Below, one piece after another: positions 8,640 through 17,117 of a stretch of 64,000 nucleotides of DNA; position 1 is the first letter of the stretch, and the number at the start of each line of letters is the position of its first letter. This stretch comes from Carboxylicivirga sp. M1479. Lineage in GTDB: Bacteria; Bacteroidota; Bacteroidia; Bacteroidales; Marinilabiliaceae. Under the pieces are notes generated by a model. That model did not search any database. It was not told the DNA's origin and was given only the letters and a program-made list of their open reading frames with translations. Where the stretch lies: the NCBI RefSeq assembly GCF_007097485.1, contig NZ_VKDE01000024.1:1-64000 (forward strand), read 5' to 3'. Made by a program: the position numbers and the translations under genes.

Positions 8640-10385
8640 ATGTTAAAAATCAAAACGACCTTTATTCTTCTCTTTAGCCTGGTAATAGCGTTTTTGTTAC
8701 TTATTTTATTGGCTTTTCTGGGTCTATTAAAAAACCGTACATCTTTTGGCGAGAGTCAGATTGGTCAGTTACATAGCATCACCCTGAGTGACCAGCTGCG
8801 AGAGCGCAACGATGATCTAACGCATTATTGTTTAAACTACATTATAACAGGCGATGAAAAGTGGGAAGCAGACTATTGGCAGTTGTCCGAGTCATCGCTC
8901 TACCGTTTTCCAAGTAAAAACAAAGGTTTTCAACTGTTGGAGGATAGCATTCGCCAGTTAGGTTATGGCAAAGTGGAGTTTGAGCTCTTAAAGAAGGCTG
9001 TTTATTTATCCATTCAACTTAACCAACAAGAAGCTATGGCCATGCAGATGGTTAAAGATTCGGACAATTCTAGAGTTAACAAAAGAGATCAGGCACTTGA
9101 ATTAATTAGTAATAAGGCTTATGCAGATAACAAACGACAGTTGATAAATACCATTGTGGCTTTTGAGCAGCGCATTGTGGCGCAAACTGAAAAGGCACGA
9201 CAAGAAAATATTAAAGAAGGCATGCGCCTGTATCATGTGGTACTGGCATTACTCATAAGTGTAATCGCTTTTTCATTGGTGGTATTATTCCTGATTCTGA
9301 AACGTGTTAACAGACAAGCACAACAAGATGCCTTGTTTAAGTCGGGTGTTGAACGACAAAAACAAATGCAGGATGAACTACAGAAGAGTGATGAGCGTTT
9401 TCGTTTGGCCGTAGAAGGATCTGGAGCTCGCATATGGGATTACCAGGTCAATCAGTCGAAACTGACCTGGTCGCCATCACATCTTCATCTATTGGGCTAT
9501 GCTCCACACGAAGTAAAACCACAGATGGACTTTTTGTTAGATGTCATGCATATCGACGACCGTTCTAAATTTAAGCATCATCTGGAGCAACACATTCAAG
9601 AGGGGCAATCATTTAATATCGATGTTCGCTTTTATTCCAAAACTGGAGAATTAAGATGGTGCCGTTGCCGTGGTAACTCATCGCGCGAAAGTTCTGGGGT
9701 AGCCCAACGTGTGGTTGGTATTTTTATGGATATCACCGATAGGGTAAAAGCAGAGGAAAGGGCTACCAATGCCATTTTGGAGACCGAAGATCGGGAGCGC
9801 AGTCGCATAGCCCGCGATATACATGATTCATTGCAACAAACGATGTCAACAGCATTGCTTAACTTCGAAAAGGTACGTTCATCCATAGGCACGGACGATG
9901 AATTGTTAACTGAGCGATATCAAACAGGTTATGACTATTTGAAAAAGGCCATAAGTGATAGTCGCTTCTTGGCACATAAGTTAATGCCAAAAGTTGTTGA
10001 TGAAAATGGCCTTGCTTTAGCTATTGATGCTTTAGTGGGAGCACTGAAAGGCTCTTCGGATACCGATATTCAGTTTTATCAAAACCTAAATGAAGAACGT
10101 CTTCCGCTGGCGGCTGAAATGACCATGTACCGCATTGTGCAAGAGGCGGTCAATAATGTGCTTAAATATGCCAAGGCCCAGGAATGCATCATTCAACTGT
10201 TTAAACGCAATAACATTGTGACTTTAACCATTGAAGACGATGGCCTTGGGTTTGATCTTAAAAAAGAGGGTGGCTCATTTGGTTTAAACAGTATGAGAAC
10301 CAGAGCCGAATCCATTGGTGCTTTTTATCAAATAGAAACGGATTTGGGAAGAGACACACAAATATTAATTGAACTAAGCTTATAA
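8640..10385 (+). CDS. PAS-containing sensor histidine kinase, NarX/DegS (HisKA_3) type
   Basis: 581 residues. TM1 (about 7-29), a periplasmic region of about 170 residues rich in helices (CHASE3-like in length), and TM2 (about 200-222). Then a PAS/PAC domain (about 253-375, with 'GICYA/YAPHEVKPQMDF'-like and 'VGIFMDITDRVKAEE' segments). A HisKA_3 dimerisation helix has the phospho-accepting His395 in 'IARDIHDSLQQ', and a C-terminal HATPase carries the N-box 'EAVNNVLKYAKA' and G-box 'IEDDGLGFD'. It is followed after one base by its response regulator. The signal is unknown. Several downstream promoters share an inverted repeat that this pair may control. Confidence 0.9.
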   Translation: MLKIKTTFILLFSLVIAFLLLILLAFLGLLKNRTSFGESQIGQLHSITLSDQLRERNDDLTHYCLNYIITGDEKWEADYWQLSESSLYRFPSKNKGFQLLEDSIRQLGYGKVEFELLKKAVYLSIQLNQQEAMAMQMVKDSDNSRVNKRDQALELISNKAYADNKRQLINTIVAFEQRIVAQTEKARQENIKEGMRLYHVVLALLISVIAFSLVVLFLILKRVNRQAQQDALFKSGVERQKQMQDELQKSDERFRLAVEGSGARIWDYQVNQSKLTWSPSHLHLLGYAPHEVKPQMDFLLDVMHIDDRSKFKHHLEQHIQEGQSFNIDVRFYSKTGELRWCRCRGNSSRESSGVAQRVVGIFMDITDRVKAEERATNAILETEDRERSRIARDIHDSLQQTMSTALLNFEKVRSSIGTDDELLTERYQTGYDYLKKAISDSRFLAHKLMPKVVDENGLALAIDALVGALKGSSDTDIQFYQNLNEERLPLAAEMTMYRIVQEAVNNVLKYAKAQECIIQLFKRNNIVTLTIEDDGLGFDLKKEGGSFGLNSMRTRAESIGAFYQIETDLGRDTQILIELSL

Positions 10386-10386
10386 T

Positions 10387-11040
10387 ATGAAGACGATTAA
10401 AATAGTATTGGTAGATGACCATGCCATGGTTCGCAAAGGATTAAAAGCGTTTTTGGATGCTGATGTTTTTGAAGTTGTTGGAGAAGCCAGCAATGGGAAA
10501 GAGGCTCTTGATTTACTAGCTGATGTTACAATTGACGTATTGGTTACTGATATGATGATGCCTGAGATGAATGGCATTGACTTGTGTAAAGAGGTCAGCA
10601 AGCTTTATCCGGCTATTAATATCCTGGCACTTACCATGATGAATGAGCCTTATAACATTAAGAAAATGTTGGGTGCTGGTGCAAAAGGATACATTCTAAA
10701 AGATTGTACAGAAGAAGAGATGCAGACTGCCATACAGACCGTTAGTACAGGATCGACATATTATAGTCAGGAAGTAACGGGCATTATTATGGAAGGCCTT
10801 ACTGCACAACCGACACCTAAAAAACGCCTGGTAACCGAGATTCCATTGACCAAACGTGAAAATGAAATTCTACACTTGATTTGTAAGGAAAAAAGCAACC
10901 AGGAAATAGCGGATGAGTTATTTATATCGAACAGAACAGTAGAAGCCCATAAACGTAATCTACTTGATAAAACAGGTTGTAAAAATATTGCTGGCTTGGT
11001 GCTATTTGCCGTGGAGCGTAAGCTGTTCGATGACTTGTAA
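10387..11040 (+). CDS. NarL/LuxR-family response regulator
   Basis: 217 residues. The receiver domain (about 1-120) has acidic pocket residues in 'VLVDDHAMVRKG', the phospho-acceptor Asp55 in 'VLVTDMMMPEMNG' and Lys in 'GYILKDCTEEE'. The C-terminal LuxR-type HTH (about 150-215) has 'LTKRENEILHLICKEKSNQEIA' and 'SNRTVEAHKRNLLDKTGCKN'. Its start lies one base after the kinase stop, so the pair is translationally linked. LuxR-type regulators bind inverted repeats as dimers. The shared TTAAGKGNNNCMCTTAA elements that begin 400 bp downstream are plausible targets. Confidence 0.93.
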   Translation: MKTIKIVLVDDHAMVRKGLKAFLDADVFEVVGEASNGKEALDLLADVTIDVLVTDMMMPEMNGIDLCKEVSKLYPAINILALTMMNEPYNIKKMLGAGAKGYILKDCTEEEMQTAIQTVSTGSTYYSQEVTGIIMEGLTAQPTPKKRLVTEIPLTKRENEILHLICKEKSNQEIADELFISNRTVEAHKRNLLDKTGCKNIAGLVLFAVERKLFDDL

Positions 11041-11077
11041 ACCATACTTGTAATTGGGGCTGGCAACTATCCTCAAC

Positions 11078-11320
11078 ACGGCAAACGCATTTAAAATAAA
11101 GCTGTAAATCAACCGACCACAGCAACGCAGCTTGGGACCCAATCTCATAAGTGGAGGGTAGAAAAATTTGGCTCGAAGCTGCAAATCTTTAAATTTTTCC
11201 AGAAACGTTGAGTTATTGGGTAAGCGAGTGGTGCAGTCGCTGCCTTTTTTGTTTCCGTTTTTGGGGCTGTTGCCAAAAATGAATTGAAAATCGGCGCAGC
11301 CAAAAGCACTTGCGGCTAGA
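11078..11320 (+). repeat. Dispersed repeat family R2, copy A (about 240 bp)
   Basis: Aligns over about 240 bp with 22578-22810. Shared blocks include GCAACGCAG(C/T)TTGGGACCCA, AGAAAAATTTG, TTAAATTTTTCC, GGGTAA(G/A)CGAGTG and CAGTCG/TAGTCG. GAAAAATTT (11161-11169) and AAATTTTTC (11191-11199) form a perfect inverted repeat with a 21-nt spacer, and the spacer is the same length in the other copy. No protein is conserved. It may be a non-autonomous mobile element or a structured RNA. It fills most of the gap between the response regulator and the first tiny lipoprotein. Confidence 0.75.
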
Positions 11321-11436
11321 GCAAAGGTATAAATCTTAAATGCGTATGCCCTGCTATCCTCAATAGCTTAGAGGCTTGACGCTTCCATGTGGTGTTACTT
11401 TTTATTTAATTCGTTGATCTAATGACTGTTCATTGC

Positions 11437-11508
11437 TTAAGTGAAACACCTAATTCTCCCATTTACGTTTTGCCCTCAGAAATTGACAGTCGCAACCCTG
11501 CATCTTTG
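11437..11508 (+). promoter_or_regulatory. Shared operator plus -7 element, promoter 1 (first tiny lipoprotein)
   Basis: The inverted-repeat-like TTAAGTGAAACACCTAA (11437-11453) begins (at AAG) 66 bp before the TTTG of CATCTTTG (11501-11508). CCCTC (11473-11477) lies 32 bp before that TTTG. No good -33 TTTG is present at the usual 19-21 bp spacing, which fits an activator-dependent promoter. The whole block is nearly repeated at 11811-11882 upstream of the second tiny gene. Confidence 0.6.
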
Positions 11509-11546
11509 TAATGTAATATTTAATTATCCACTTAAAAATTAGAAAG

Positions 11547-11714
11547 ATGAAGAAGTTAAAGTATTTATTTACAGCAATGGCCATTGTCGCCTCAGTGAGT
11601 TTAGTATCATGTAATAACGATGATGATCCGCAGCCAGAACAACCCGTTCAACCATTACCACCCGAGTATATTGAGCAGCCACTACCCGAAAATCCGGAAG
11701 TGACACCTTATTAA
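11547..11714 (+). CDS. Tiny surface-type lipoprotein, tandem copy 1 (55 aa)
   Basis: 55 residues. The signal peptide has a lipobox ending at Cys22 (SLVSC), followed by NNDDDPQPEQPVQPLPPEY and a short Pro/Glu-rich tail. The acidic NDDD after the Cys resembles the surface-export signal of Bacteroidota lipoproteins, so a short acylated Pro-rich peptide anchored in the outer membrane is inferred. No family is recognised. The gene and its promoter are duplicated 374 bp downstream, and the signal peptide through 'QPVQPLPPE' is almost identical between copies. The ATG is fixed by the signal peptide. Confidence 0.75.
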   Translation: MKKLKYLFTAMAIVASVSLVSCNNDDDPQPEQPVQPLPPEYIEQPLPENPEVTPY

Positions 11715-11810
11715 AGTAAATCATTCTGATATTATGGATAATATCTGAGTTTACACTTCCCTGCATCAATGATGTGGGGATTTGTTATTTAAAGGTGGCT
11801 TAATTTTGAC

Positions 11811-11882
11811 CTAAGGGAAACACCTAACTCTCCCATTTAAGTTTTGCCCTCAGAAATTGGCTGTCTCGATCCTGCATCTTTG
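11811..11882 (+). promoter_or_regulatory. Shared operator plus -7 element, promoter 2 (second tiny lipoprotein)
   Basis: CTAAGGGAAACACCTAA (11811-11827) begins (at AAG, 11813) 66 bp before the TTTG of CATCTTTG (11875-11882), with CCCTC 32 bp upstream of TTTG. It is a duplicate of promoter 1 that has diverged mainly between the CCCTC block and the -7 element. Confidence 0.6.
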
Positions 11883-11920
11883 TAATGTAAAATTTAATTA
11901 TCCACTTAAAATTTAGAACG

Positions 11921-12082
11921 ATGAAGAGATTTAGATTTTTATTTACAGCCATGGCCATAGTTGCCTCAGTGAGTTTAGTATCGTGTAATAACGATGATGA
12001 CCCGCAGCCAGAACAACCCGTTCAGCCCTTGCCACCTGAAGGGATAGAAAATCCACTGCCTCCTAATATTGAGCCGCATTAA
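11921..12082 (+). CDS. Tiny surface-type lipoprotein, tandem copy 2 (53 aa)
   Basis: 53 residues. Same signal peptide and lipobox (Cys22) as the copy at 11547, the same NNDDDPQPEQPVQPLPPE stretch, and a divergent short C-terminus (GIENPLPPNIEPH). The conservation is at protein level with synonymous changes, so both copies appear to be maintained genes. A hairpin that may be its terminator follows at 12123. Confidence 0.75.
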   Translation: MKRFRFLFTAMAIVASVSLVSCNNDDDPQPEQPVQPLPPEGIENPLPPNIEPH

Positions 12083-12122
12083 TATTAATTCCCAATTCAA
12101 GTTTGCTCTTGAATTCCCCAAT

Positions 12123-12150
12123 CTCCCTGCCAAAGGGCGGGGAGGCTTTA
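12123..12150 (+). terminator. Probable terminator after the tiny lipoprotein pair
   Basis: CTCCCTGCC-AAAG-GGCGGGGAG (12123-12144) forms a 9-bp stem with one T-G wobble, followed by GCTTTA. The T-run is weak. It separates the tiny lipoprotein genes from the sulfatase gene. Confidence 0.5.
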
Positions 12151-12259
12151 AATAGGAGTTTGAGATACTTGTATCTATGAGTGAAAATAGCTTTTTTCGC
12201 ATTACAATAAGGAAATGATCTCTATGCCTTTAAAATCTAATCAATTTAAAACTACTATT

Positions 12260-13801
12260 ATGAAAGTCAGACTTTTAACACTAATGAGCCTATTGTTTTG
12301 TTCAACATTCCTATTTGCTCAAAAGCCAAACATTGTGGTAATTACCACCGATGATGTGGCACCAATGGACATATCGGCCTACCATCGCGGTTTGGGTGCT
12401 GTTGAAACACCCAATATCGATCGTATTGCCAAAGAGGGCATGATGATCAGTGATTTTTATGCACATCCTAGTTGTACAGCTGGTCGTGCTGCATTTATTA
12501 CAGGACAATATCCTATTCGTACGGGACTAACATCTGTTGGTCAGCCTGGCTCACATTTGGGCATGCAAGCCGAAGATGTTACACTAGCAGAGTTATTAAA
12601 AGATAAAGGTTATGCCACCGCTCAATTTGGCAAGAGCCATGTGGGCGATCGTAATGAGCACTTACCCACTGTTCATGGTTTTGATGAGTTTTTTGGTGTG
12701 CTTTATCACTTGAACATGATGAACATGCCTGAACAACCTGAGTTTCCAAAGGATCCTAACTACCCGGGCTTGCCTCGTAATGTACTATACACAAAAGCCA
12801 GCGATGTGGATGATTCAACTGTTGACCCGCGTTTTGGTAAAGTAGGTAAACAAACCATCGAGGATAGAGGAACTTTGTATGCTAAGCGACAAGAGACTTT
12901 TGACGATGAGGTATTAGATATTTCCATAGACTGGTTAGATCGTACCAAAAAGGAAGGTGATCCGTTTTTCTTATGGTTCTGTCCAACACGTATGCACCAG
13001 GAGATTTTTGTGAGTGACGAATGGGCTGGTAAGAGTGGTCATGGTAAATATGCCGATGGACTGATGCACATGGATTACTTAATTGGTGAGCTATTGAATA
13101 AGCTTGATGAAATGGGCGTGGCCGACAATACAATTTTATTATTTACATCGGATAATGGTGTTAACCTTTCGCATTGGCCAAGTGCAGGAACTGCAAGCTT
13201 CCGAGGCGAAAAAGGAACAACATGGGACGGTGGTTTACGTGTGCCGATGTTGGTTCGTTGGCCAGGTAAAATTGAAGCTGGACAACACACTGGTGAATTT
13301 ATGACTGCCGAAGATTGGTTGCCTACCTTAATGGCAGCTATTGGCGAAGAAGATATCAAAGAAGAATTGCTTGAAGGTAAAAAAGTGAATGGTAAAGAAT
13401 ATAAGGTACACATTGATGGTTACAACCAAATGGATATGCTTACAGGTAAAGGTAAAACAAAACGTCGTGAGTTCTTTTACTTTGGAGAGAATGATTTAAA
13501 TGCCATTCGTGTTGATAACTGGAAGATTCATTTAGCTGTAAAGGATGAATGGATAAAAGCAAGTGAGAAAATACCAGCAGGTATGATTATCGATATTAAA
13601 CTAGATCCATACGAAAGGACACCTGAAACAAAGGGACACTTCCTATGGATGAAAGAAAAAACGTGGATCTTACCAATGATTACTCCACCAGTAAGAGAGT
13701 TTGTTAAGAGTTTAGAGGCCTTTCCTCCACGACAGAAAGGAGCTGGTATTGGTGCGGCTGCCATTATGAATCAGATTGAAAAAGCAGGCGCCGGAGAATA
13801 G
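12260..13801 (+). CDS. Periplasmic sulfatase (arylsulfatase family)
   Basis: 513 residues from the ATG at 12260, chosen because it starts a clean signal peptide (MKVRLLTLMSLLFCSTFLFAQ). An in-frame ATG at 12215 would add 15 residues. The fold signature is clear: the metal-binding Asp pair 'ITTDD' (31-32), the formylglycine site C-T-A-G-R with Cys72, 'GKSHVGD', 'FTSDNGVN', and 'RGEKGTTWDGGLRVPMLVRW'. The Cys form needs a formylglycine-generating or anaerobic maturase encoded elsewhere. It hydrolyses sulfate esters of glycans, steroids or aromatics; the substrate is unknown. No SusCD genes are adjacent. Unlike its neighbours it lacks the shared operator. Confidence 0.9.
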   Translation: MKVRLLTLMSLLFCSTFLFAQKPNIVVITTDDVAPMDISAYHRGLGAVETPNIDRIAKEGMMISDFYAHPSCTAGRAAFITGQYPIRTGLTSVGQPGSHLGMQAEDVTLAELLKDKGYATAQFGKSHVGDRNEHLPTVHGFDEFFGVLYHLNMMNMPEQPEFPKDPNYPGLPRNVLYTKASDVDDSTVDPRFGKVGKQTIEDRGTLYAKRQETFDDEVLDISIDWLDRTKKEGDPFFLWFCPTRMHQEIFVSDEWAGKSGHGKYADGLMHMDYLIGELLNKLDEMGVADNTILLFTSDNGVNLSHWPSAGTASFRGEKGTTWDGGLRVPMLVRWPGKIEAGQHTGEFMTAEDWLPTLMAAIGEEDIKEELLEGKKVNGKEYKVHIDGYNQMDMLTGKGKTKRREFFYFGENDLNAIRVDNWKIHLAVKDEWIKASEKIPAGMIIDIKLDPYERTPETKGHFLWMKEKTWILPMITPPVREFVKSLEAFPPRQKGAGIGAAAIMNQIEKAGAGE

Positions 13802-13821
13802 ATAATTTAAAAGAATATTTT

Positions 13822-13851
13822 AAACCGCATCGGTATCTGCCGATGCGGTTT
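13822..13851 (+). terminator. Intrinsic terminator after the sulfatase gene
   Basis: AAACCGCATCGG (13822-13833) and CCGATGCGGTTT (13840-13851) make a perfect 12-bp stem with a 6-nt loop, 20 bp after the sulfatase stop codon. It insulates the next promoter. Confidence 0.85.
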
Positions 13852-13859
13852 CTATGTAT

Positions 13860-13931
13860 CTAAGTGTTTCCCTTAAAATACTTAATTAAGGTTGGCCCTC
13901 TAATAAAACAATGGTTTATGCGAGATCTTTG
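13860..13931 (+). promoter_or_regulatory. Shared operator plus -7 element, promoter 3 (first DUF1254 gene)
   Basis: CTAAGTGTTTCCCTTAA (13860-13876) begins (at AAG, 13862) 66 bp before the TTTG of GATCTTTG (13924-13931). CCCTC lies 32 bp before TTTG, exactly as in promoters 1, 2 and 4. Outside these blocks the sequence differs from promoters 1 and 2, so the match is not explained by recent duplication. Confidence 0.6.
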
Positions 13932-13964
13932 AAGTGTAAACATAATGGTTAATTAAACTATTGA

Positions 13965-15425
13965 ATGATGAAACAATTTATAGCATTAACAGGAATAGTA
14001 GCCTTACTTACAACAGCTTGTAATTATATCGCTACGGAAAAAGAACCAAGAAATACACTATATGATCAGGTAGCTCTGCAAGATGATCCGGTAATTAGTG
14101 TTGCACCCAATGCTGATATTGCGGCACAAGGTTATTATCTTGATGCCAAAGCAATGGGAACAATGGCTTATCAGTGGGGGTATGCCATGGTGCGCATGGA
14201 GCAGGCCATGCGCGATTACATTGATGTACCAAATCCTAAGCCAGCAACCAGCTACCGTGCTCCATTGAATGAAATAGGATGGGCCAAAAGACTACCAACG
14301 GCTATGGATGAAGACATGCCAACAGCCAATAACGATACTTATTATATGAGTGCTGTTGTTAACTTAACGGAGCCTTACATTCTTCAAACACCAGACACCG
14401 ATGGTCGTTACTACGTTGTTAATGTATTTGATATGTACCATACCTTAAGCGAGTATATTGGTAAGCGCAATACGGGTACACAGGCACAAACCATCGCTTT
14501 AGTTCCACCAGCGTGGAATGGAAAATTACCCTCAGGTATTGACAAAGTAGTGAATGTACGCACGCCCAAAGCCTGGCTATGGGGACGTATTCATGTATTG
14601 GAGGGTGAAGATGTGAGTAAAGTACATGCACTGCAAGACCAATTCAAGTTAAAGGCAATAAGTGAATATATGGGGCAAGCGAACATGGAGAAGAATACCA
14701 CTTTACCACAGATGCCAAAATATCCTGTTTCTGATACTTTACGCTTTTACCGTTATCTGGCTTTTGCCATGAATCAAAACCCAATATTAGCTGAAGACAG
14801 AGCTTTGGTCGGTCAGCTGGAACGAATTGGGATTAAAAATGGTAAATTTGATGAAGCGTCACTGAATCCGTCTCAGCTGAAAGGATTGAAAGAAGCAGCT
14901 TTAGAAGCTCCATTAACAATTTTATCGAGCATGTATTCGTCATCAACAATTATAAATGGGTGGAATGTTGCCACCAAATTAGATGATTATGGTTTTGATT
15001 ACGGGTTTCGCTCTTTAATAGCAGGGCCTTATTTGGGTGGGCAAGGAGAAAAAGAGGCCATGTATCCGATAAGATATACAGACAGTGATGGTGAAGCGAC
15101 GAGTGGAAAACATAGTTATACGATACGATTTGAAGAGGAGCCTCCGGTTAATGCTTTTTGGTCGCTTACATTATATAAAGCTGACACCAAGCTGTTTTGC
15201 GACAATGAGCTTAATCGCTACAAGTTGAGTAGTGAGTCATCTGGTTTGAAGAAGAATGCTGATGGTTCGTTTGAGATTTTAATTCAAAATGAAAAGCCGG
15301 AGAATACGGATAACTGGTTACCAGCACCTGAAGGCGGTTTTTACTTGATATTGCGCATGTACGAGCCTCATCAGGATGTGATAGATTTAAAGTATGAGTT
15401 GCCTCAAATGGAAAGAATTAGGTAA
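13965..15425 (+). CDS. DUF1254/DUF1214 lipoprotein
   Basis: 486 residues. The lipobox ends at Cys19 (LLTTAC). The N-terminal DUF1254 region (about 55-190) has 'AYQWGYAMVRMEQAM' and 'NNDTYYMSAVVNLTEPYILQ'. The C-terminal DUF1214 region (about 355-470) has 'PVNAFWSLTLYKADTKLFCDN' and 'ENTDNWLPAPEGGFYLILRMY', the typical NWLPaP ending. The biochemical function of this two-domain family is not established. A lipid-anchored periplasmic or outer-membrane location is inferred. It carries the shared operator and has its own terminator. A second family member follows. Confidence 0.88.
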   Translation: MMKQFIALTGIVALLTTACNYIATEKEPRNTLYDQVALQDDPVISVAPNADIAAQGYYLDAKAMGTMAYQWGYAMVRMEQAMRDYIDVPNPKPATSYRAPLNEIGWAKRLPTAMDEDMPTANNDTYYMSAVVNLTEPYILQTPDTDGRYYVVNVFDMYHTLSEYIGKRNTGTQAQTIALVPPAWNGKLPSGIDKVVNVRTPKAWLWGRIHVLEGEDVSKVHALQDQFKLKAISEYMGQANMEKNTTLPQMPKYPVSDTLRFYRYLAFAMNQNPILAEDRALVGQLERIGIKNGKFDEASLNPSQLKGLKEAALEAPLTILSSMYSSSTIINGWNVATKLDDYGFDYGFRSLIAGPYLGGQGEKEAMYPIRYTDSDGEATSGKHSYTIRFEEEPPVNAFWSLTLYKADTKLFCDNELNRYKLSSESSGLKKNADGSFEILIQNEKPENTDNWLPAPEGGFYLILRMYEPHQDVIDLKYELPQMERIR

Positions 15426-15471
15426 GAGCAACTAAAAAAAGTGAAGTTATAAGGCATATGAATCTTTAACA

Positions 15472-15508
15472 GCATACTCCGCAAGCATCTTGTGGAGTAT
15501 TGCTTTTT
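15472..15508 (+). terminator. Intrinsic terminator after the first DUF1254 gene
   Basis: GCATACTCCGCAAG-CAT-CTTGTGGAGTATTGC forms a long stem with one internal mismatch, followed by TTTTT (15503-15508 area), about 45 bp after the stop codon. Confidence 0.8.
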
Positions 15509-15513
15509 GTAGA

Positions 15514-15585
15514 CTAAGGGAATCACTTAATTATTATTAATTCGTGTTCCCCTCTGCTACACATAATCAGAAAAGAGCAATTTTG
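15514..15585 (+). promoter_or_regulatory. Shared operator plus -7 element, promoter 4 (second DUF1254 gene)
   Basis: CTAAGGGAATCACTTAA (15514-15530) begins (at AAG, 15516) 66 bp before the TTTG of CAATTTTG (15578-15585). CCCTC lies 32 bp before TTTG. The -7 region continues TAATGTAA as in promoters 1 and 2. Confidence 0.6.
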
Positions 15586-15622
15586 TAATGTAAACTTATA
15601 TAAACCATTAATACTAGATGAT

Positions 15623-17053
15623 ATGAAATTCGGTGCTATGATTTCAATATTGATTGCCCTCGCGGTAGTAATGACAAGCTGTTTCTATGAAGATAATGAT
15701 GCGAAACAGGAGATTAAATTTAACTCATTAGAGGAGCAGGTTACTTATCAGCGTGCATTTGAAGCGGTAGTTTGGGCCATGCCAGCCACAGCTATTTATC
15801 GTTTGCGCAAAGGCTTTATGGAGTTGCCAGGTGTTGATAATAATGTGGTGGTTGCATATTCTGCCCCCGCATTATCGCAGCATAAAGCCATTACGGCTAA
15901 TACCGCTACCCCGTATATATGTGCATTTACCGATTTGCGAAATGGCCCGGTTGTATTGGAAATACCTGCGGCGGGTGAGAAAGCTAGTTTGTACGGGCAA
16001 GTGGTGGATGCCTGGCAATCAACGATTGCAGATGTAGGGCCATCTGGTGCTGATAAAGGTAAAGGCGGTAAATATCTGTTTATACCTCCTGCTTATACCG
16101 GTGCCATACCTACTTCCGGCTATTTTCCAATACAATGTACCACCAACCGTATTTCATTGGTTTTTCGATCGATAAGAGGGCAGAATGCCACCGATGAAGA
16201 TGCCTATCAATATACAAAGACCATGAAAATGTATTACTTGGGAGCCGAAAGTACCGAAACAAAGTTTGTTGATGGTCTTCAATATCCCTTGGAAACATTA
16301 CCTCGTTATGATGAACGTGCTTTGAAAGATATACATGCCATTTTTAGTGTTGAACCAGTTTTGGAACGTGACAAAGTAATGATGGGGCATCTGGCAAGCA
16401 TTGGTATAGAAAAAGGTAAACCTTATCAACCGTCAGCACGCCAGAATGAATTATTCAGGAAAGCGGCGCAGGATGCGTATAGTTATGTGTACAATTTGGT
16501 TACTGAACACCACAAGCAAGGTTTGTATTGGAATGATAAGCACTGGAGCTTTGTGATGCAGACTGATGAGGTGGATGGATTTGACTTTGTTACTGAAGAA
16601 CAAATTGAGATAGATAAGCGAGCGGCAGCATGGAGTTTTTTTACTTTGTATCCCAAAACCTTAGGTGAACGACCAGCGACTGTGTACCTGGCTCCAACTG
16701 CCGATTCAAAAGGGAGAGCTCTGGAAGCCGATAAATTGTATAAAGTCAGGATTCCGAAAGAAATACCAACTAAGCAGTTTTGGTCCATTACTGTGTATGA
16801 CGATGCTACTTGGGCTTTTATAGATAATCCTATTGGGCGTTCGGGTTTGGGCTTATTTAATACAACAGATATGCAAATGAATGACGATGGCAGTGTGGAT
16901 GTTTATTTTGGACCCACCGCTCCCGATGGATTGGAGTCCAATTGGGTGCCTACCTCAGGCAAAAAGCCATATGTTTGGTTACGACTTTATGGACCTGATG
17001 AAGCCTTTTGGGATAAATCCTTTGTAATGCCGGATGTGCAGTTGATACAGTAA
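15623..17053 (+). CDS. DUF1254/DUF1214 lipoprotein, second family member
   Basis: 476 residues. The lipobox ends at Cys20 (VMTSC). DUF1254 features: 'YQRAFEAVVWAMPATAIYRL' and 'ANTATPYICAFTDLRNGPVV'. DUF1214 features: 'PTKQFWSITVYDDATWAFID' and 'LESNWVPTSGKKPYVWLRLY'. It is only distantly similar to the preceding gene, so the two are diverged paralogues and not a recent duplication. Each has its own promoter with the same operator. The function of the family is unknown. Membrane-anchored and acting in the periplasm is inferred. Confidence 0.88.
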   Translation: MKFGAMISILIALAVVMTSCFYEDNDAKQEIKFNSLEEQVTYQRAFEAVVWAMPATAIYRLRKGFMELPGVDNNVVVAYSAPALSQHKAITANTATPYICAFTDLRNGPVVLEIPAAGEKASLYGQVVDAWQSTIADVGPSGADKGKGGKYLFIPPAYTGAIPTSGYFPIQCTTNRISLVFRSIRGQNATDEDAYQYTKTMKMYYLGAESTETKFVDGLQYPLETLPRYDERALKDIHAIFSVEPVLERDKVMMGHLASIGIEKGKPYQPSARQNELFRKAAQDAYSYVYNLVTEHHKQGLYWNDKHWSFVMQTDEVDGFDFVTEEQIEIDKRAAAWSFFTLYPKTLGERPATVYLAPTADSKGRALEADKLYKVRIPKEIPTKQFWSITVYDDATWAFIDNPIGRSGLGLFNTTDMQMNDDGSVDVYFGPTAPDGLESNWVPTSGKKPYVWLRLYGPDEAFWDKSFVMPDVQLIQ

Positions 17054-17117
17054 ATATATTCGTAGCAAAGTATCTGCAATATTTCTCCTTGGCAGTAGCT
17101 AAGGGGAAGTATTGCTG

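Noticed and set aside
12215-12260. Sulfatase start at the upstream ATG (12215)
   Set aside because: The extra 15 residues precede a complete signal peptide that starts at 12260; the downstream ATG is more likely.
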